Shown piece after piece: positions 40,801 to 46,297 of a DNA stretch of 46,297 nt. Within the stretch, counting starts at the first letter, position 1; each line of letters opens with the position of its first letter. A program made the translations under genes and the position numbers. The stretch is taken from the NCBI GenBank assembly GCA_023128035.1, contig JAGMES010000023.1:1-46297 (forward strand). Direction: 5' to 3'. The DNA is from Halanaerobiales bacterium. Its GTDB lineage: Bacteria; Bacillota_F; Halanaerobiia; DY22613. The notes below the pieces were generated by a model. The model did no database searches and had not been told where the DNA came from. It saw nothing but the letters and a program-made list of their open reading frames with translations.

Positions 40801-40953
40801 TCCTGAATTCGCGATCTCTTCAATTATAGAATTTTCACTTTTTAATGCATCAGTTCCACCAAATCCCTCTTTACTAGCATTCCACATATCTGCAAGAGAT
40901 TCAGCATATGAATCATTATACTCAATGATTTTTATATTTTGTAAGTTTACCAT
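37849..40953 (-). CDS. GNAT acyltransferase fused to a large beta-rich protein
   Basis: A protein of 1034 residues from the chosen start. ATG at 40953 is preferred because AGAAGGG lies 8 bases upstream; GTG at 40962 and ATG at 40959 overlap or crowd that site. Residues 1-155 form a GNAT domain with the acetyl-CoA-binding motif (NVSPDYQGKKIGKALI) and the C-terminal YKKCGFF motif. The remaining roughly 880 residues have no motif I recognise with confidence. They are rich in predicted beta strands and immunoglobulin-like segments (for example LHLQPRERQSISISYRV), and the final third (GHEYLDSSYPTPTMKHPWNPWVGG, split here as GHEYLDSSY and HPWNPWVGG) recalls beta-sandwich mutarotase-like or carbohydrate-active folds. 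No signal peptide is visible. It is the first gene of the NRPS operon, so N-acylation of the product or of a precursor, or self-protection by acetylation, are reasonable ideas but unproven. Confidence 0.85.
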   Translation of the reverse strand: MVNLQNIKIIEYNDSYAESLADMWNASKEGFGGTDALKSENSIIEEIANSGNIHNYLAIAADEVVGFCSFAEYQQDEGAAQIPLLNVSPDYQGKKIGKALILQAVQKTIDMEWPRLDLFTWGSNTKAIPLYKKCGFFWENDTDENVTIHLMNFIPTVLRTEALQEYFDILDWYNDSKRDIQIEPDGKSDNGFEFYEYIWEKDDVNLRVEFCRRARGIRLIETDDYLISCSIAEPELTFGRSYLVNYELVNKTGKPLEVTINGFDNKNVKFSLNQSCTVDSTKTIVGEFYLDEINKEQQPSKTHPGVCSDIYINGKKATLKLGVAPKFPVQLDIVIPTVEHFVNTDSTGYCNVRNGFNEEVTIEFELVSNQFITFPHSTYKLHLQPRERQSISISYRVKNLGFYSEEIPVHIKLKQEEINFKKKITAVLRGHGCKFSAVYQHSWAIYNGNYELMLHKDGNRLSLKKYSIDPKITTILFPRIGLPFSMEFAKIEPTNVEFYEEKDLMVMKAYYQSKDFKGLELVSVTKLNNNGIVEYYYEINNSGKRETVNEIALCLGVFYNFENTFIPYEGQVLKVKGYEDAVFNYYDLEKVTENWLYSNDTKVSRGIIWSQEYKLESNGRYLLLTVNLGHIAGQGIVKTKPIFFTYQTFKDWEECRNFAFKKNITSHPQPINSLEMIINDNNPFITGDLNVTIKNYKQVNFSGDLTLRSKTNAFSPVTQQFTSEENIRETTVALKMQDGSIDVIELLVDFETYELNRQSLVLKTNGDITEQVLQDNGIDVYVVDNGVLKFKSAPDFAGSIYSLNYKGHEYLDSSYPTPTMKHPWNPWVGGLAWHMGDMNFASLLNEKSTAEFTKLCDHLGNEWSGLKLKMKIEANPQFAGLEIHQYYLTMPGLPLMVTTAEVIQNTGYYFNDQQISHEGFLKLDEDIKNTWFSAKNRNDELVKYKAGRVSQGTEAIDSTVIYGGANREASLFIYALDAWGVDGFNNMEINANFIQQFISLGDGDRVFTAPIFLILSQDEIKSSLLKSLKNIKFR

Positions 40954-41073
40954 GAACATCACCCTTCTACATTTTTTTCTGATACCTTATATTAATTCGC
41001 TTATTTTTTTTTTACTCCTTCTTTATCTTAGGTAAAATAAGACAAAAAATATAAAACTAAAGTGTAGAGTCGA

Positions 41074-41099
41074 AGGAGGTCGGCTTTTGCCTTCCTCCG
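41074..41099 (-). promoter_or_regulatory. Second leader hairpin (GGAGG..GGC tttt GCC..CCTCC)
   Basis: A compact GC-rich hairpin in an AT-rich leader: two paired blocks (GGAGG/CCTCC and GGC/GCC) flank a 2x2 internal loop and a 4-base loop. On the minus strand a T-rich stretch (TTTTATATTTTTT) begins about 17 bases downstream, too far for a classical terminator but possibly a weak attenuator. With the upstream palindrome and mini-ORF it makes a structured 5' leader. Confidence 0.5.
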
Positions 41100-41126
41100 T
41101 CCGCTCATTCTCCCAATCTAATATAC

Positions 41127-41159
41127 AAGTTATCTTTACCATGTTTCTAAAGATAACTT
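41127..41159 (-). promoter_or_regulatory. Perfect 12-bp inverted repeat in the operon leader
   Basis: AAGTTATCTTTA (41127-41138) pairs exactly with TAAAGATAACTT (41148-41159) around a 9-base loop, about 175-205 bases before the first operon gene. On the plus strand a T-rich run follows, so it could terminate plus-strand transcripts, but no plus-strand gene precedes it. On the minus strand it lacks a U-run and fits better as an operator or leader hairpin. Confidence 0.6.
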
Positions 41160-41176
41160 TTTCTTCTTTTTGTCAT
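41147..41176 (-). CDS. Possible 9-codon leader ORF upstream of the NRPS operon
   Basis: ATG at 41176 lies 6 bases after a GGAGG and encodes MTKRRKSYL before TAG. The last four sense codons form the first arm of the 12-bp perfect inverted repeat at 41127-41159. A well-placed RBS and overlap with a hairpin resemble attenuation leader peptides. It could equally be a remnant or chance. No homology is claimed. Confidence 0.35.
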   Translation of the reverse strand: MTKRRKSYL

Positions 41177-41205
41177 TACAAACCTCCAGTTAATCCTTAA
41201 ACGAC

Positions 41206-41239
41206 AAAAACCCCTTCCCATACCCTGAAAGGGGTTTTT
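41206..41239 (-). terminator. Bidirectional-looking intrinsic terminator
   Basis: An 11-bp perfect stem (AAAAACCCCTT at 41206-41216 with AAGGGGTTTTT at 41229-41239) with a 12-base loop and U-runs available on both strands. It lies just downstream of the truncated ATPase-like gene (stop at 41280) and upstream of the NRPS operon, so it insulates the operon from read-through. Confidence 0.85.
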
Positions 41240-41279
41240 ACATTATCACAAGCCATCAGATATCCAAGATGTGATAAGA

Positions 41280-42209
41280 TTAACTAATCTCTATCCTAAC
41301 TTTCTCCATACATTTATCACCAACAAAGACCAACACCCATTTTAAGAGTCTCTGTTTCTCCTGCAATTCCTTGACTTGGCTGTACGCTAAGAGCTGGCTC
41401 TTTCCTTCCTCAAGCTTTTTTTGAACCAGGACCACACCTTTTTTGTCATAATCACTTTTTTTGATATATTTCAGCTCTATCAAGCCTTCATAGATATCTT
41501 CTATGCCCATACGTTTAAAAAAGGCGATATCAATATAGCCACCTTTGACTTCATACTCGCTTTTTACATAATATAGTTTACTTAACATCATATATGTAAC
41601 AAAAAGTAATTTTATATATTTTTCATCAAAGTTGATATAATCTCTATAGGATAAATCTCCCACTGTTCTTTCTACTAACCCGACAAATTCATCTATATTT
41701 CCATCCAATGCTATTTTTTCTATACTATTTGCTAACTCCATAATATCTAATTCCTGCTCCATTTTATCCCTAATAATTTGTGCAAAGAAATCAAAGTATA
41801 GCTCTTTGATTACATAGTTTGGCACCTTCAGTTTGACTCTATTTAAAACTCCCTTTTCGATAGTTAAAAATCCTAGATAAAATAATAATGAAAGAAAATC
41901 CCCCGCAGTAAACTCCTTAGCCAAACTAAATTTATGGATAATGGAAGTTAGTTGTGGTTCATCATTTAAAATACTCTCTAATATTTTGAAGTTTCTCTCC
42001 TTATTCTTCAAAGTAAAGAGATTTTTCATCTTCGAATAATCACTAGATATATTCGTATCAATTAAATCCATGGGTGGTATATGACTGATCAAATATTCTG
42101 TTAGACAATAAAGCACCATATCACTATTGAACACTCTTTTTTGTGCATCTTTATTAAAAAGATATCCATTATAACAAATCTTTAGTTCTTGTAAGATATC
42201 ATCTGTCAA
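41280..42209 (-). pseudogene. 5'-truncated AAA-ATPase-like / PD-(D/E)XK nuclease-like gene
   Basis: The 309 residues match the C-terminal part of the widespread AAA-ATPase-like/DUF1703 family (full length about 550 residues). Family landmarks are the CYNGYLF segment (usually WYDGYxF), FLSLLFYLGFLT, and the C-terminal nuclease-like core GGYIDIAFF followed by GLIELKYIKK. The N-terminal ATPase half with its Walker motifs is missing. The reading frame upstream continues only as far as SNNSLLVRAVLTEED before a stop, and the only start available is TTG at 42209. Homology ends within a few codons of a 16-bp inverted repeat bordering decayed transposase DNA, so mobile-element activity probably removed the 5' half. 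A residual protein could still be made, but normal function is unlikely. Confidence 0.75.
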
Positions 42210-42227
42210 ATCTTCTTCTGTAAGAAC

Positions 42228-42243
42228 AGCTCTAACGAGTAAA
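42228..42243 (+). repeat. Left arm of a 16-bp inverted repeat pair
   Basis: AGCTCTAACGAGTAAA here is the exact reverse complement of 42712-42727, 484 bases away; weaker similarity continues inward for about 15 bases. This arm lies at the truncated end of the ATPase-like gene, and the other lies at the 3' end of the ISL3-like transposase remnant. They may be the ends of a small mobile unit or a recombination scar. Confidence 0.7.
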
Positions 42244-42329
42244 CTATTATTCGATCAATAAAACAGAAAAATTTATCTCTGTATAATTGTTAAAATTTAG
42301 CATTTGTATTCTGGAATTTTTATTAAAAA

Positions 42330-42575
42330 AGAATGCAGCATTTTTTTGAGAAATTTTAAATTTTGCATAGCATTATAGTCTAAACAACATATATGATGAA
42401 TATTAAATTTTCAATCTTCCATCTACTCCTACCTGCTAACACTATTCTAGAAGCATTTCTTTTTGTAATATTGAGATCCGTAACAAAAACAAATTTTTTT
42501 TCCTTTCCATCAATTACATCAATGGTTACAAATCTGAAATATTGGCTCACAGGAATATAAGCTATCTCCCAACAA
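42330..42575 (-). pseudogene. Transposase fragment (RWKIEN-type DDE family)
   Basis: Conceptual minus-strand translation gives FVTIDVIDGKEKKFVFVTD, then NITKRNASRIVLAGRSRWKIEN (shown here as NITKRNASRIV and AGRSRWKIEN). After a frameshift comes HHICCLDYNAMQNLKFL. The GRxRWKIEN signature and the following LxxxYNAMQNxxFL block mark the C-terminal end of a DDE transposase of the IS4-like superfamily. No start, no intact frame and no N-terminal part remain. It is too broken for the ORF finder. Confidence 0.65.
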
Positions 42576-42711
42576 GCAAATTGGAAGACGTGGATATTTA
42601 TTTAATAATCTGTAATGCTCTAAGCTTCGCTTTCTAAAAAGAGTCTTTATCATATAACTTATTATATTATGTTGTATTTATACATTTATGGAAATTATTA
42701 TATCGAAAATA

Positions 42712-42727
42712 TTTACTCGTTAGAGCT
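42712..42727 (-). repeat. Right arm of the 16-bp inverted repeat pair
   Basis: TTTACTCGTTAGAGCT contains the stop codon of the decayed ISL3-like transposase and is the reverse complement of 42228-42243. This location suggests it is a transposon terminal repeat, though it does not resemble the ISL3 ends I remember. Confidence 0.65.
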
Positions 42728-43310
42728 GGTCATACTTATTGTCATATTCTAATTCTACTCTTCTTATGAGATTTTTAATGTTCGGGACTCCATAGCCTAT
42801 TCTTTTAATCAACTTGATCTTGTTGTTAAAGTAATTCAGGATTTTCTCAGAGCATCTGTAGCTTCATTTATATCTTCCTTCTTTCGAGTCAGTAGTATGT
42901 TGATGATCAATTTTCTCTTTGGATCAGTAATGGCGACCGCATACTTAACGGCAAACTCATCAATGCTAATGACTTCTAAATCACCAACCTGTGAAGTTCA
43001 GGATTCTATAATAGGATCAATCTGTTTTCTAACAGCGTTCTCAATAGAGGTGTAGCTTAGATTCTTTTCTCTCGCTACTCTGGAATAATCTCTACTGATA
43101 GCCTAGTCTGCCAAGTACTTTTCATATCGCTTGGTTTTTACGTGTATACTGATCTATGTTATCGTAGCATTTGAAGAAGCCTCTTTTAGAGCAGTTAGGG
43201 CATCTATATCTCTTCTTATCTAAACGGAGAATGACTTTCATATTCCGAATAGGTTGGTCTTTGATATTTTGCCATCTTCTATTATAATTAGGTCTGGTAA
43301 ATCAAGCAGA
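42720..43310 (-). pseudogene. Decayed ISL3-family transposase
   Basis: Minus-strand translation gives an ISL3-type zinc ribbon (MKVILRLDKKRYRCPNCSKRG), a helix-turn-helix-like region (DYSRVAREKNLSYTSIENAV), the catalytic-core motif VISIDEFAVK with ITDPKRKLI, and the C-terminal KLIKRIGYGVPNIKNLIRR. These are recognisable ISL3 blocks. In-frame stops (TAG and TGA), at least one frameshift and a large internal deletion between DALRKS and the C-terminal block show it is dead. No plus-strand gene overlaps it. Confidence 0.8.
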
Positions 43311-43411
43311 AATGTTTTTTTTATTTTGCTGACAAATTTTTCTTCACAACATTAATTATACACCCAAAAATTATCTATTAATACGAATGTTACGAATAAA
43401 ATAAATTGCAA

Positions 43412-44023
43412 TTATCCCCAAGGAATGATTTTGAGATCAGGCCATATTGATAACCAACGAAAAACCTTTTGCTCATAAATTTCCTTTGTTATTTGGACTT
43501 TGTTAGCTCGTACAAACTTTCCAAATAAGTCATTTAATCCAAAGGGTGCATAAACTATCAAGTTACCTCTTGCATCTAATCTTACCCCAATTGAAGTCGC
43601 AGTCGTTGGCCACGAATTAATGGCATCTTCCAATGAAGAATAAGGTTTTATCTCATATCTAAAATGTTTCTTGTACCACAGGTGAACTCTAGCTTGGTTT
43701 TTTACATCAATTTTAAGAGGAATGTCAGCAAATAAGCGATATGCCTTTTTAACAATCTTGTCCTCATTAGCATAACTGAGGTCTACTTTGTCAAAATAAA
43801 CAAAATCTATATCTTGAATCCCGTAATTTAGTTGATTACCCGATAGATAATTCCAAACTGTTTGGGTGATACAGCCAGCACCAACATAATAACTTTCTAC
43901 TTCTAAAGATGAGGATCTATTTAACACTTCCCTTAAAACTTCATTCTCAAATAATACTTCTTGTAATATCTGAATTTGTGATTGCAAATCCAAATTATAT
44001 GCATTGTCTTTTCTTTTTTCCAT
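43412..44023 (-). CDS. Nucleotidyltransferase-like protein (DUF925/NTP_transf_6 type)
   Basis: A 203-residue protein from ATG at 44023. That start is chosen because GGAGGAG lies 11 bases upstream; an in-frame ATG at 44071 would add 16 residues across that RBS. It matches the nucleotidyltransferase family known as DUF925/PF06042: GAGCITQTVWNYLSG near the N-terminus (the nucleotide-binding GG/S-like loop), YGIQDIDFVYFD (the paired acidic residues of the polymerase-beta fold), IDVKNQARVHLWY, and SATSIGVRL-like PTTATSIGVRL. The family's substrate is not established. It is monocistronic, preceded by a GC-rich palindromic intergenic block and followed by transposase debris. Confidence 0.85.
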   Translation of the reverse strand: MEKRKDNAYNLDLQSQIQILQEVLFENEVLREVLNRSSSLEVESYYVGAGCITQTVWNYLSGNQLNYGIQDIDFVYFDKVDLSYANEDKIVKKAYRLFADIPLKIDVKNQARVHLWYKKHFRYEIKPYSSLEDAINSWPTTATSIGVRLDARGNLIVYAPFGLNDLFGKFVRANKVQITKEIYEQKVFRWLSIWPDLKIIPWG

Positions 44024-44071
44024 ATATCCATCTTCTCCTCCACAGTTTTTGTAATTAATTTTGTTCAACAT

Positions 44072-44338
44072 TTTCGCTCAGCGGTTTCGGAGTCACGGTA
44101 GAAACGCCGATTACTTGATGCCCCCCGCACAGATCCTAAAATAATCGTTATAAACCGAATCATCTTTTATTATGGTTTTCGCTTTTGCACCATTTCGCAG
44201 AACAGATTCGGGATATGCGGAGTTTTTTGAGTGGTCTTTGCTCAAAAAATTCTGTATATCCCGTGTTATCCGATGCCACTGCTCCCCACTTTTGCTAAAA
44301 AATCTAATATACCATTACCCTTTAAGGTTTTAATTCTT
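44072..44338. other. GC-rich intergenic block with palindromes
   Basis: This 267-base gap is visibly richer in G+C than its flanks. It contains GCGGTTTC/GAAACGCC near 44090-44115 and a 22-base inverted repeat (arms 44210-44231 and 44241-44262, 19 of 22 positions paired, 9-base loop). The outer edge reads CGGATAAC on the minus strand (44264-44271 region). The block at 45359-45473 shares GGTTTCGGA and CGGATAAC. No gene is seen. Confidence 0.55.
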
Positions 44339-44839
44339 CTAATCAAATGCTGTTGTTACCTTTAAATATGAACCAATATATTTCCACGTTTTTTGAAGAA
44401 ATTTTGCATAATCAATAAATACTAATTGTGATTTAGGAGTTATATTATCAAAGTGAGCATCATCAATTGTTTTAATTAAAAATCCAACAACACTTTCTTT
44501 CTTAATATTTGACTTCATTTTAGATAACTCGGATATTATAAAAACTTTATCTGAGTATAACAATTCTTTTCTTATTGCTTCCCTAGCTTCATAGTTTCTA
44601 CTATAAGCATCACCTGTTAGTTGTTCACCTAGTTGCCTAAAAGTTAAATCGTTTTCTTTAAATAAAGAATGTATGTACAACTTATACTTGTTAAGCTTGC
44701 TATGAAAAATATACCAATCTATTAACTCCGTCTGATCTCTAAGATCCTTCTCAAAAACAGATGACAACGCATCTTTTTTGTAATTTGTACCCCTCTTCTT
44801 TTTTCTATATTCTTCAAAGGAAATTATAATTTCACTCAT
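44339..44839 (-). CDS. Hypothetical protein, 166 residues
   Basis: ATG at 44839 follows AGGAAGG at suitable spacing. The protein is charged and apparently soluble: a Lys/Arg-rich N-terminus (FEEYRKKKRGTNYKKD), a helical middle section (DWYIFHSKLNKYKLYIHSLF) and a more hydrophobic C-terminal part (SQLVFIDYAKFLQKTW). No signal peptide, membrane span or catalytic motif is visible, and I do not recognise the family. It starts 55 bases after the end of the 136-residue gene upstream, so the two are probably co-transcribed. The setting between GC-rich palindromic blocks suggests a mobile or cassette-like accessory gene. Confidence 0.7.
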   Translation of the reverse strand: MSEIIISFEEYRKKKRGTNYKKDALSSVFEKDLRDQTELIDWYIFHSKLNKYKLYIHSLFKENDLTFRQLGEQLTGDAYSRNYEAREAIRKELLYSDKVFIISELSKMKSNIKKESVVGFLIKTIDDAHFDNITPKSQLVFIDYAKFLQKTWKYIGSYLKVTTAFD

Positions 44840-44894
44840 TAAGATCTATCCTTCCTAAATGTAGGTAAATAAAAATATTCACTCTAATGTCCAT

Positions 44895-45305
44895 TTAAAA
44901 TGAGTTCCTAGCAATCTCAATCCAATCTTTTCTAGATTCCTTTATTATTGCTTTCATTTCTTCAAAATCATCTTTAGTTACTAATCCTTCACTATACATA
45001 AATTTATAGAATTTGTTAATGCTTGTTATTGAGGATTTTACATTTGACTCATTTGACCAAGATGCCTTTCTTATAAACCAGTCATTAAAAAATTCATCAA
45101 TTTCTAATATTCCTTCTTTAGCCCTGATAGCCTCATAATAAGTTAAAAATTCGTTTATATAAAAGCTAGTATTAAATAAATGATTCTTTATCGTTATTTT
45201 TGATAATCCATCTTCTTTAAGTTTATTCTCAAATTTAGCTAATAGTTTTTCATTTTCTTTATTTATTTCATTAACCTTTTTTTCATATTCAAGATAATCA
45301 TTCAT
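44895..45305 (-). CDS. Lone integrase core-binding-like (SAM-like) domain protein
   Basis: 136 residues; ATG at 45305 follows GGAG. After a charged coiled-coil-like N-terminus (EYEKKVNEINKENEKLLAKF) the sequence resembles the N-terminal core-binding domain of tyrosine recombinases: FENKLKEDGLSKITIKNH, FINEFLTYY-like FYINEFLTYYE, and SSITSINKFYKFMYSEGLV. The catalytic domain with its Arg-His-Arg-Tyr residues is absent and there is no room for it in the downstream gene. It may be a DNA-binding accessory protein or a relic of a recombinase. It is probably co-transcribed with the 166-residue gene. Confidence 0.65.
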   Translation of the reverse strand: MNDYLEYEKKVNEINKENEKLLAKFENKLKEDGLSKITIKNHLFNTSFYINEFLTYYEAIRAKEGILEIDEFFNDWFIRKASWSNESNVKSSITSINKFYKFMYSEGLVTKDDFEEMKAIIKESRKDWIEIARNSF

Positions 45306-45358
45306 TACTAGTAAAATCTCCTTTCATAATTTTATAACCAAAAAATTCAAGTGGTTTC

Positions 45359-45473
45359 GGATAACGTTCCGTATTTCCGACGTCTCTGAACCGGACCCTC
45401 AGCGCCCTTCTTCGTAGGCGATGCTCGCACCCGGTGAAGGGATGTGCGTAGCGAACGGAAATATATTGTTACC
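45359..45473. repeat. GC-rich imperfect inverted repeat, attC-like in outline
   Basis: Arms GGATAACGTTCCGTATTTCC (45359-45378) and GGAAATATATTGTTACC (45457-45473) are partly complementary (TAAC, TATTTCC and CG blocks). Between them are nested GC-rich stems such as CCCTTC/GAAGGG. The size (about 115 bases), the TAAC...GTTA ends and the contrast with AT-rich flanks recall integron attC sites or a dispersed bacterial intergenic repeat, but the exact RYYYAAC/GTTRRRY core rule is not met. Confidence 0.5.
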
Positions 45474-45567
45474 AGACGTTACCTCACTCAGCTACGAAGC
45501 AAATCCCAAACTAGTTTTTGTATCTGATGCGTAAATGTTGACTATTGCGAAGTAATTTTTTACACTG

Positions 45568-45597
45568 AAAAAGGAAATCGTTTAAGATTTCCCTTTA
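45568..45597 (-). terminator. Intrinsic terminator of the small membrane-protein gene
   Basis: A 7-bp stem (GGAAATC/GATTTCC at 45573-45579 and 45586-45592) with a 6-base loop, followed on the minus strand by TTTTTC. It lies about 125 bases after the 45723 stop codon and is correctly oriented for that gene. Confidence 0.7.
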
Positions 45598-45722
45598 ATT
45601 AATATGCTACTATTGTTGTGACAGTGTTTATTGTTTTAGTATTATTGACTTTCACGCTAATATCATACCCTCAAAGCTTTTCCAAGAGAGAGTGAAGTTC
45701 CTTTCTTCACACAGTATGCATG

Positions 45723-45851
45723 TTATTTTTCTTTTTTTTGCTTTGGCAAATTTATTTTTCCGTATAATGAACACCACCATAAGAAACCCACACCTGCAAA
45801 AAAGATACCTAGACCAGCAAAAAATATACCTAAAGTAACCAAACCTTCCAT
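45723..45851 (-). CDS. Small single-span membrane protein, 42 residues
   Basis: ATG at 45851 follows AGAAGGTG at good spacing. The product begins MEGLVTLGIFFAGLGIFFAG, continues VGFLWWCSLYGK and ends with a basic tail (KQKKEK). A Gly-rich hydrophobic helix spans about residues 4-30, and the positive C-terminus would place the tail in the cytoplasm. A terminator follows. Glycine spacing (GxxxxxGxGxxxxGxG) could allow helix packing. It resembles the very small membrane proteins common in Bacillota, but I cannot name a family. Confidence 0.7.
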   Translation of the reverse strand: MEGLVTLGIFFAGLGIFFAGVGFLWWCSLYGKINLPKQKKEK

Positions 45852-46297
45852 GTTTTCACCTTCTAACTTTAGTTTCTATTGTTAATTCAATATTAATTAT
45901 CTTTTGACTCACATCCACAGAAACAAATCAATAATAATGAAAATAGCATTCTAAAATAAGTGTATAATTTCATCTAACTAGGGAATTCCCCCATTAATAT
46001 TATATGCACCACATATTAGTATATTATATCATATATGCTTTTTAATAGAAATCTTATCTTTTCCCTATTCAGTTTTCAATGTACGGTTGTTCTTATTTAC
46101 TGCGTAATTTAAATCGTTTACGTATTCTACTTAAGCTTTATGTGTTTTAGTAATAATATGTATAAACTTCATAGTTGGAGTATCTTTTTTTGACCCATAA
46201 GGAATCCCCCGAAATGTGTGAGGTAATGTCCGCATATCTGGTGTTGAACTAAACCGCTACGCGGTGGCTTTAAAATCATGGCAAGGTTTCTTATTAG
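45852..46297. other. No gene recognised at the right edge
   Basis: AT-rich DNA without an ORF that has an RBS and a plausible product. It includes a palindrome GGGAATTCCC (45981-45990) about 130 bases before the small membrane-protein start, and a short palindromic ACCGCTACGCGGT near 46253-46265. The former could be an operator, and the promoter of the small gene is presumably in this stretch. Nothing else can be supported. Confidence 0.4.

Noticed and set aside
40963..41205. A cobalamin riboswitch or T-box in the operon leader, expected given the B12 enzymes
   Set aside because: I see hairpins but none of the conserved B12-box or T-box sequence elements.
40963..41205. Candidate -35/-10 pairs for the operon promoter, such as TTGTATATTAG
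   Set aside because: No pair had both good hexamers and proper spacing, so no promoter was called.
44895..45305. Calling the 136-residue protein a functional integrase
   Set aside because: The catalytic domain and its Arg-His-Arg-Tyr residues are absent.
45359..45473. Calling the GC-rich element a true integron attC site
   Set aside because: The RYYYAAC/GTTRRRY cores are not satisfied and no integrase gene is visible; only an attC-like outline is claimed.
1..46297. CRISPR arrays, tRNA and rRNA genes
   Set aside because: No regularly spaced direct repeats and no recognisable tRNA or rRNA segments were found by reading; a tRNA scan was not possible.

Overview
The window is AT-rich DNA from a probable Bacillota (Firmicutes) bacterium. 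Genes start from strong AGGAGG-type ribosome binding sites, and the tailoring enzymes are oxygen-sensitive radical SAM and cobalamin types, so an anaerobe is likely. The species cannot be named from the sequence. Every gene I can support lies on the minus strand, so transcription runs from high to low coordinates. The open frames seen on the plus strand are shadows of the large genes.

Positions 40953 to 1 are one long biosynthetic operon that continues past the left edge. In transcription order: (1) a fusion of a GNAT acyltransferase with a large beta-rich protein (37849-40953); (2) NRPS-A, C-A(Thr)-T-C-A(Cys-like)-T-C (29888-37717); (3) NRPS-B, a half C domain, then a Pro-type A domain split by a radical SAM plus B12-binding insert, T, C (24282-29876); (4) NRPS-C, A-T-C-FkbH (19506-24269); (5) NRPS-D, T-C-A-T-C-A split by an N-methyltransferase, T, C (10656-19472); (6) a RaSEA-like radical SAM protein (9408-10544); (7) a free-standing B12-dependent radical SAM protein (7767-9374); (8) NRPS-E, half C-A-T-C-A-T-C-A, cut by the window edge (1-7734). 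No epimerase or thioesterase domain is visible, so the chain is presumably finished beyond the left edge.

Reading specificity residues by eye, the line would assemble Thr, a Cys-like residue, Pro (perhaps C-methylated), an unknown residue, a glycerate unit (probably ester-linked, from FkbH and the carrier domain that opens the next protein), an unknown polar residue, a Dab-like N-methylated residue, and three or more further residues. Three features stand out. Two unrelated tailoring enzymes sit in the same A2-A3 gap of two adenylation domains. The embedded radical SAM/B12 unit looks circularly permuted. Protein boundaries repeatedly fall between C and A domains, with acidic C-terminal tails upstream and catalytically dead half C domains downstream.

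Right of the operon are a 5' leader with inverted repeats and a 9-codon ORF with a good RBS, a terminator, a truncated AAA-ATPase/PD-(D/E)XK-type gene, and a graveyard of two decayed transposases (42330-43310). Next come three small genes (a nucleotidyltransferase-like protein, an unknown protein, and a protein resembling a lone integrase core-binding domain), separated by GC-rich palindromic intergenic blocks. Last are a 42-residue single-span membrane protein and about 450 bases in which I see no gene.
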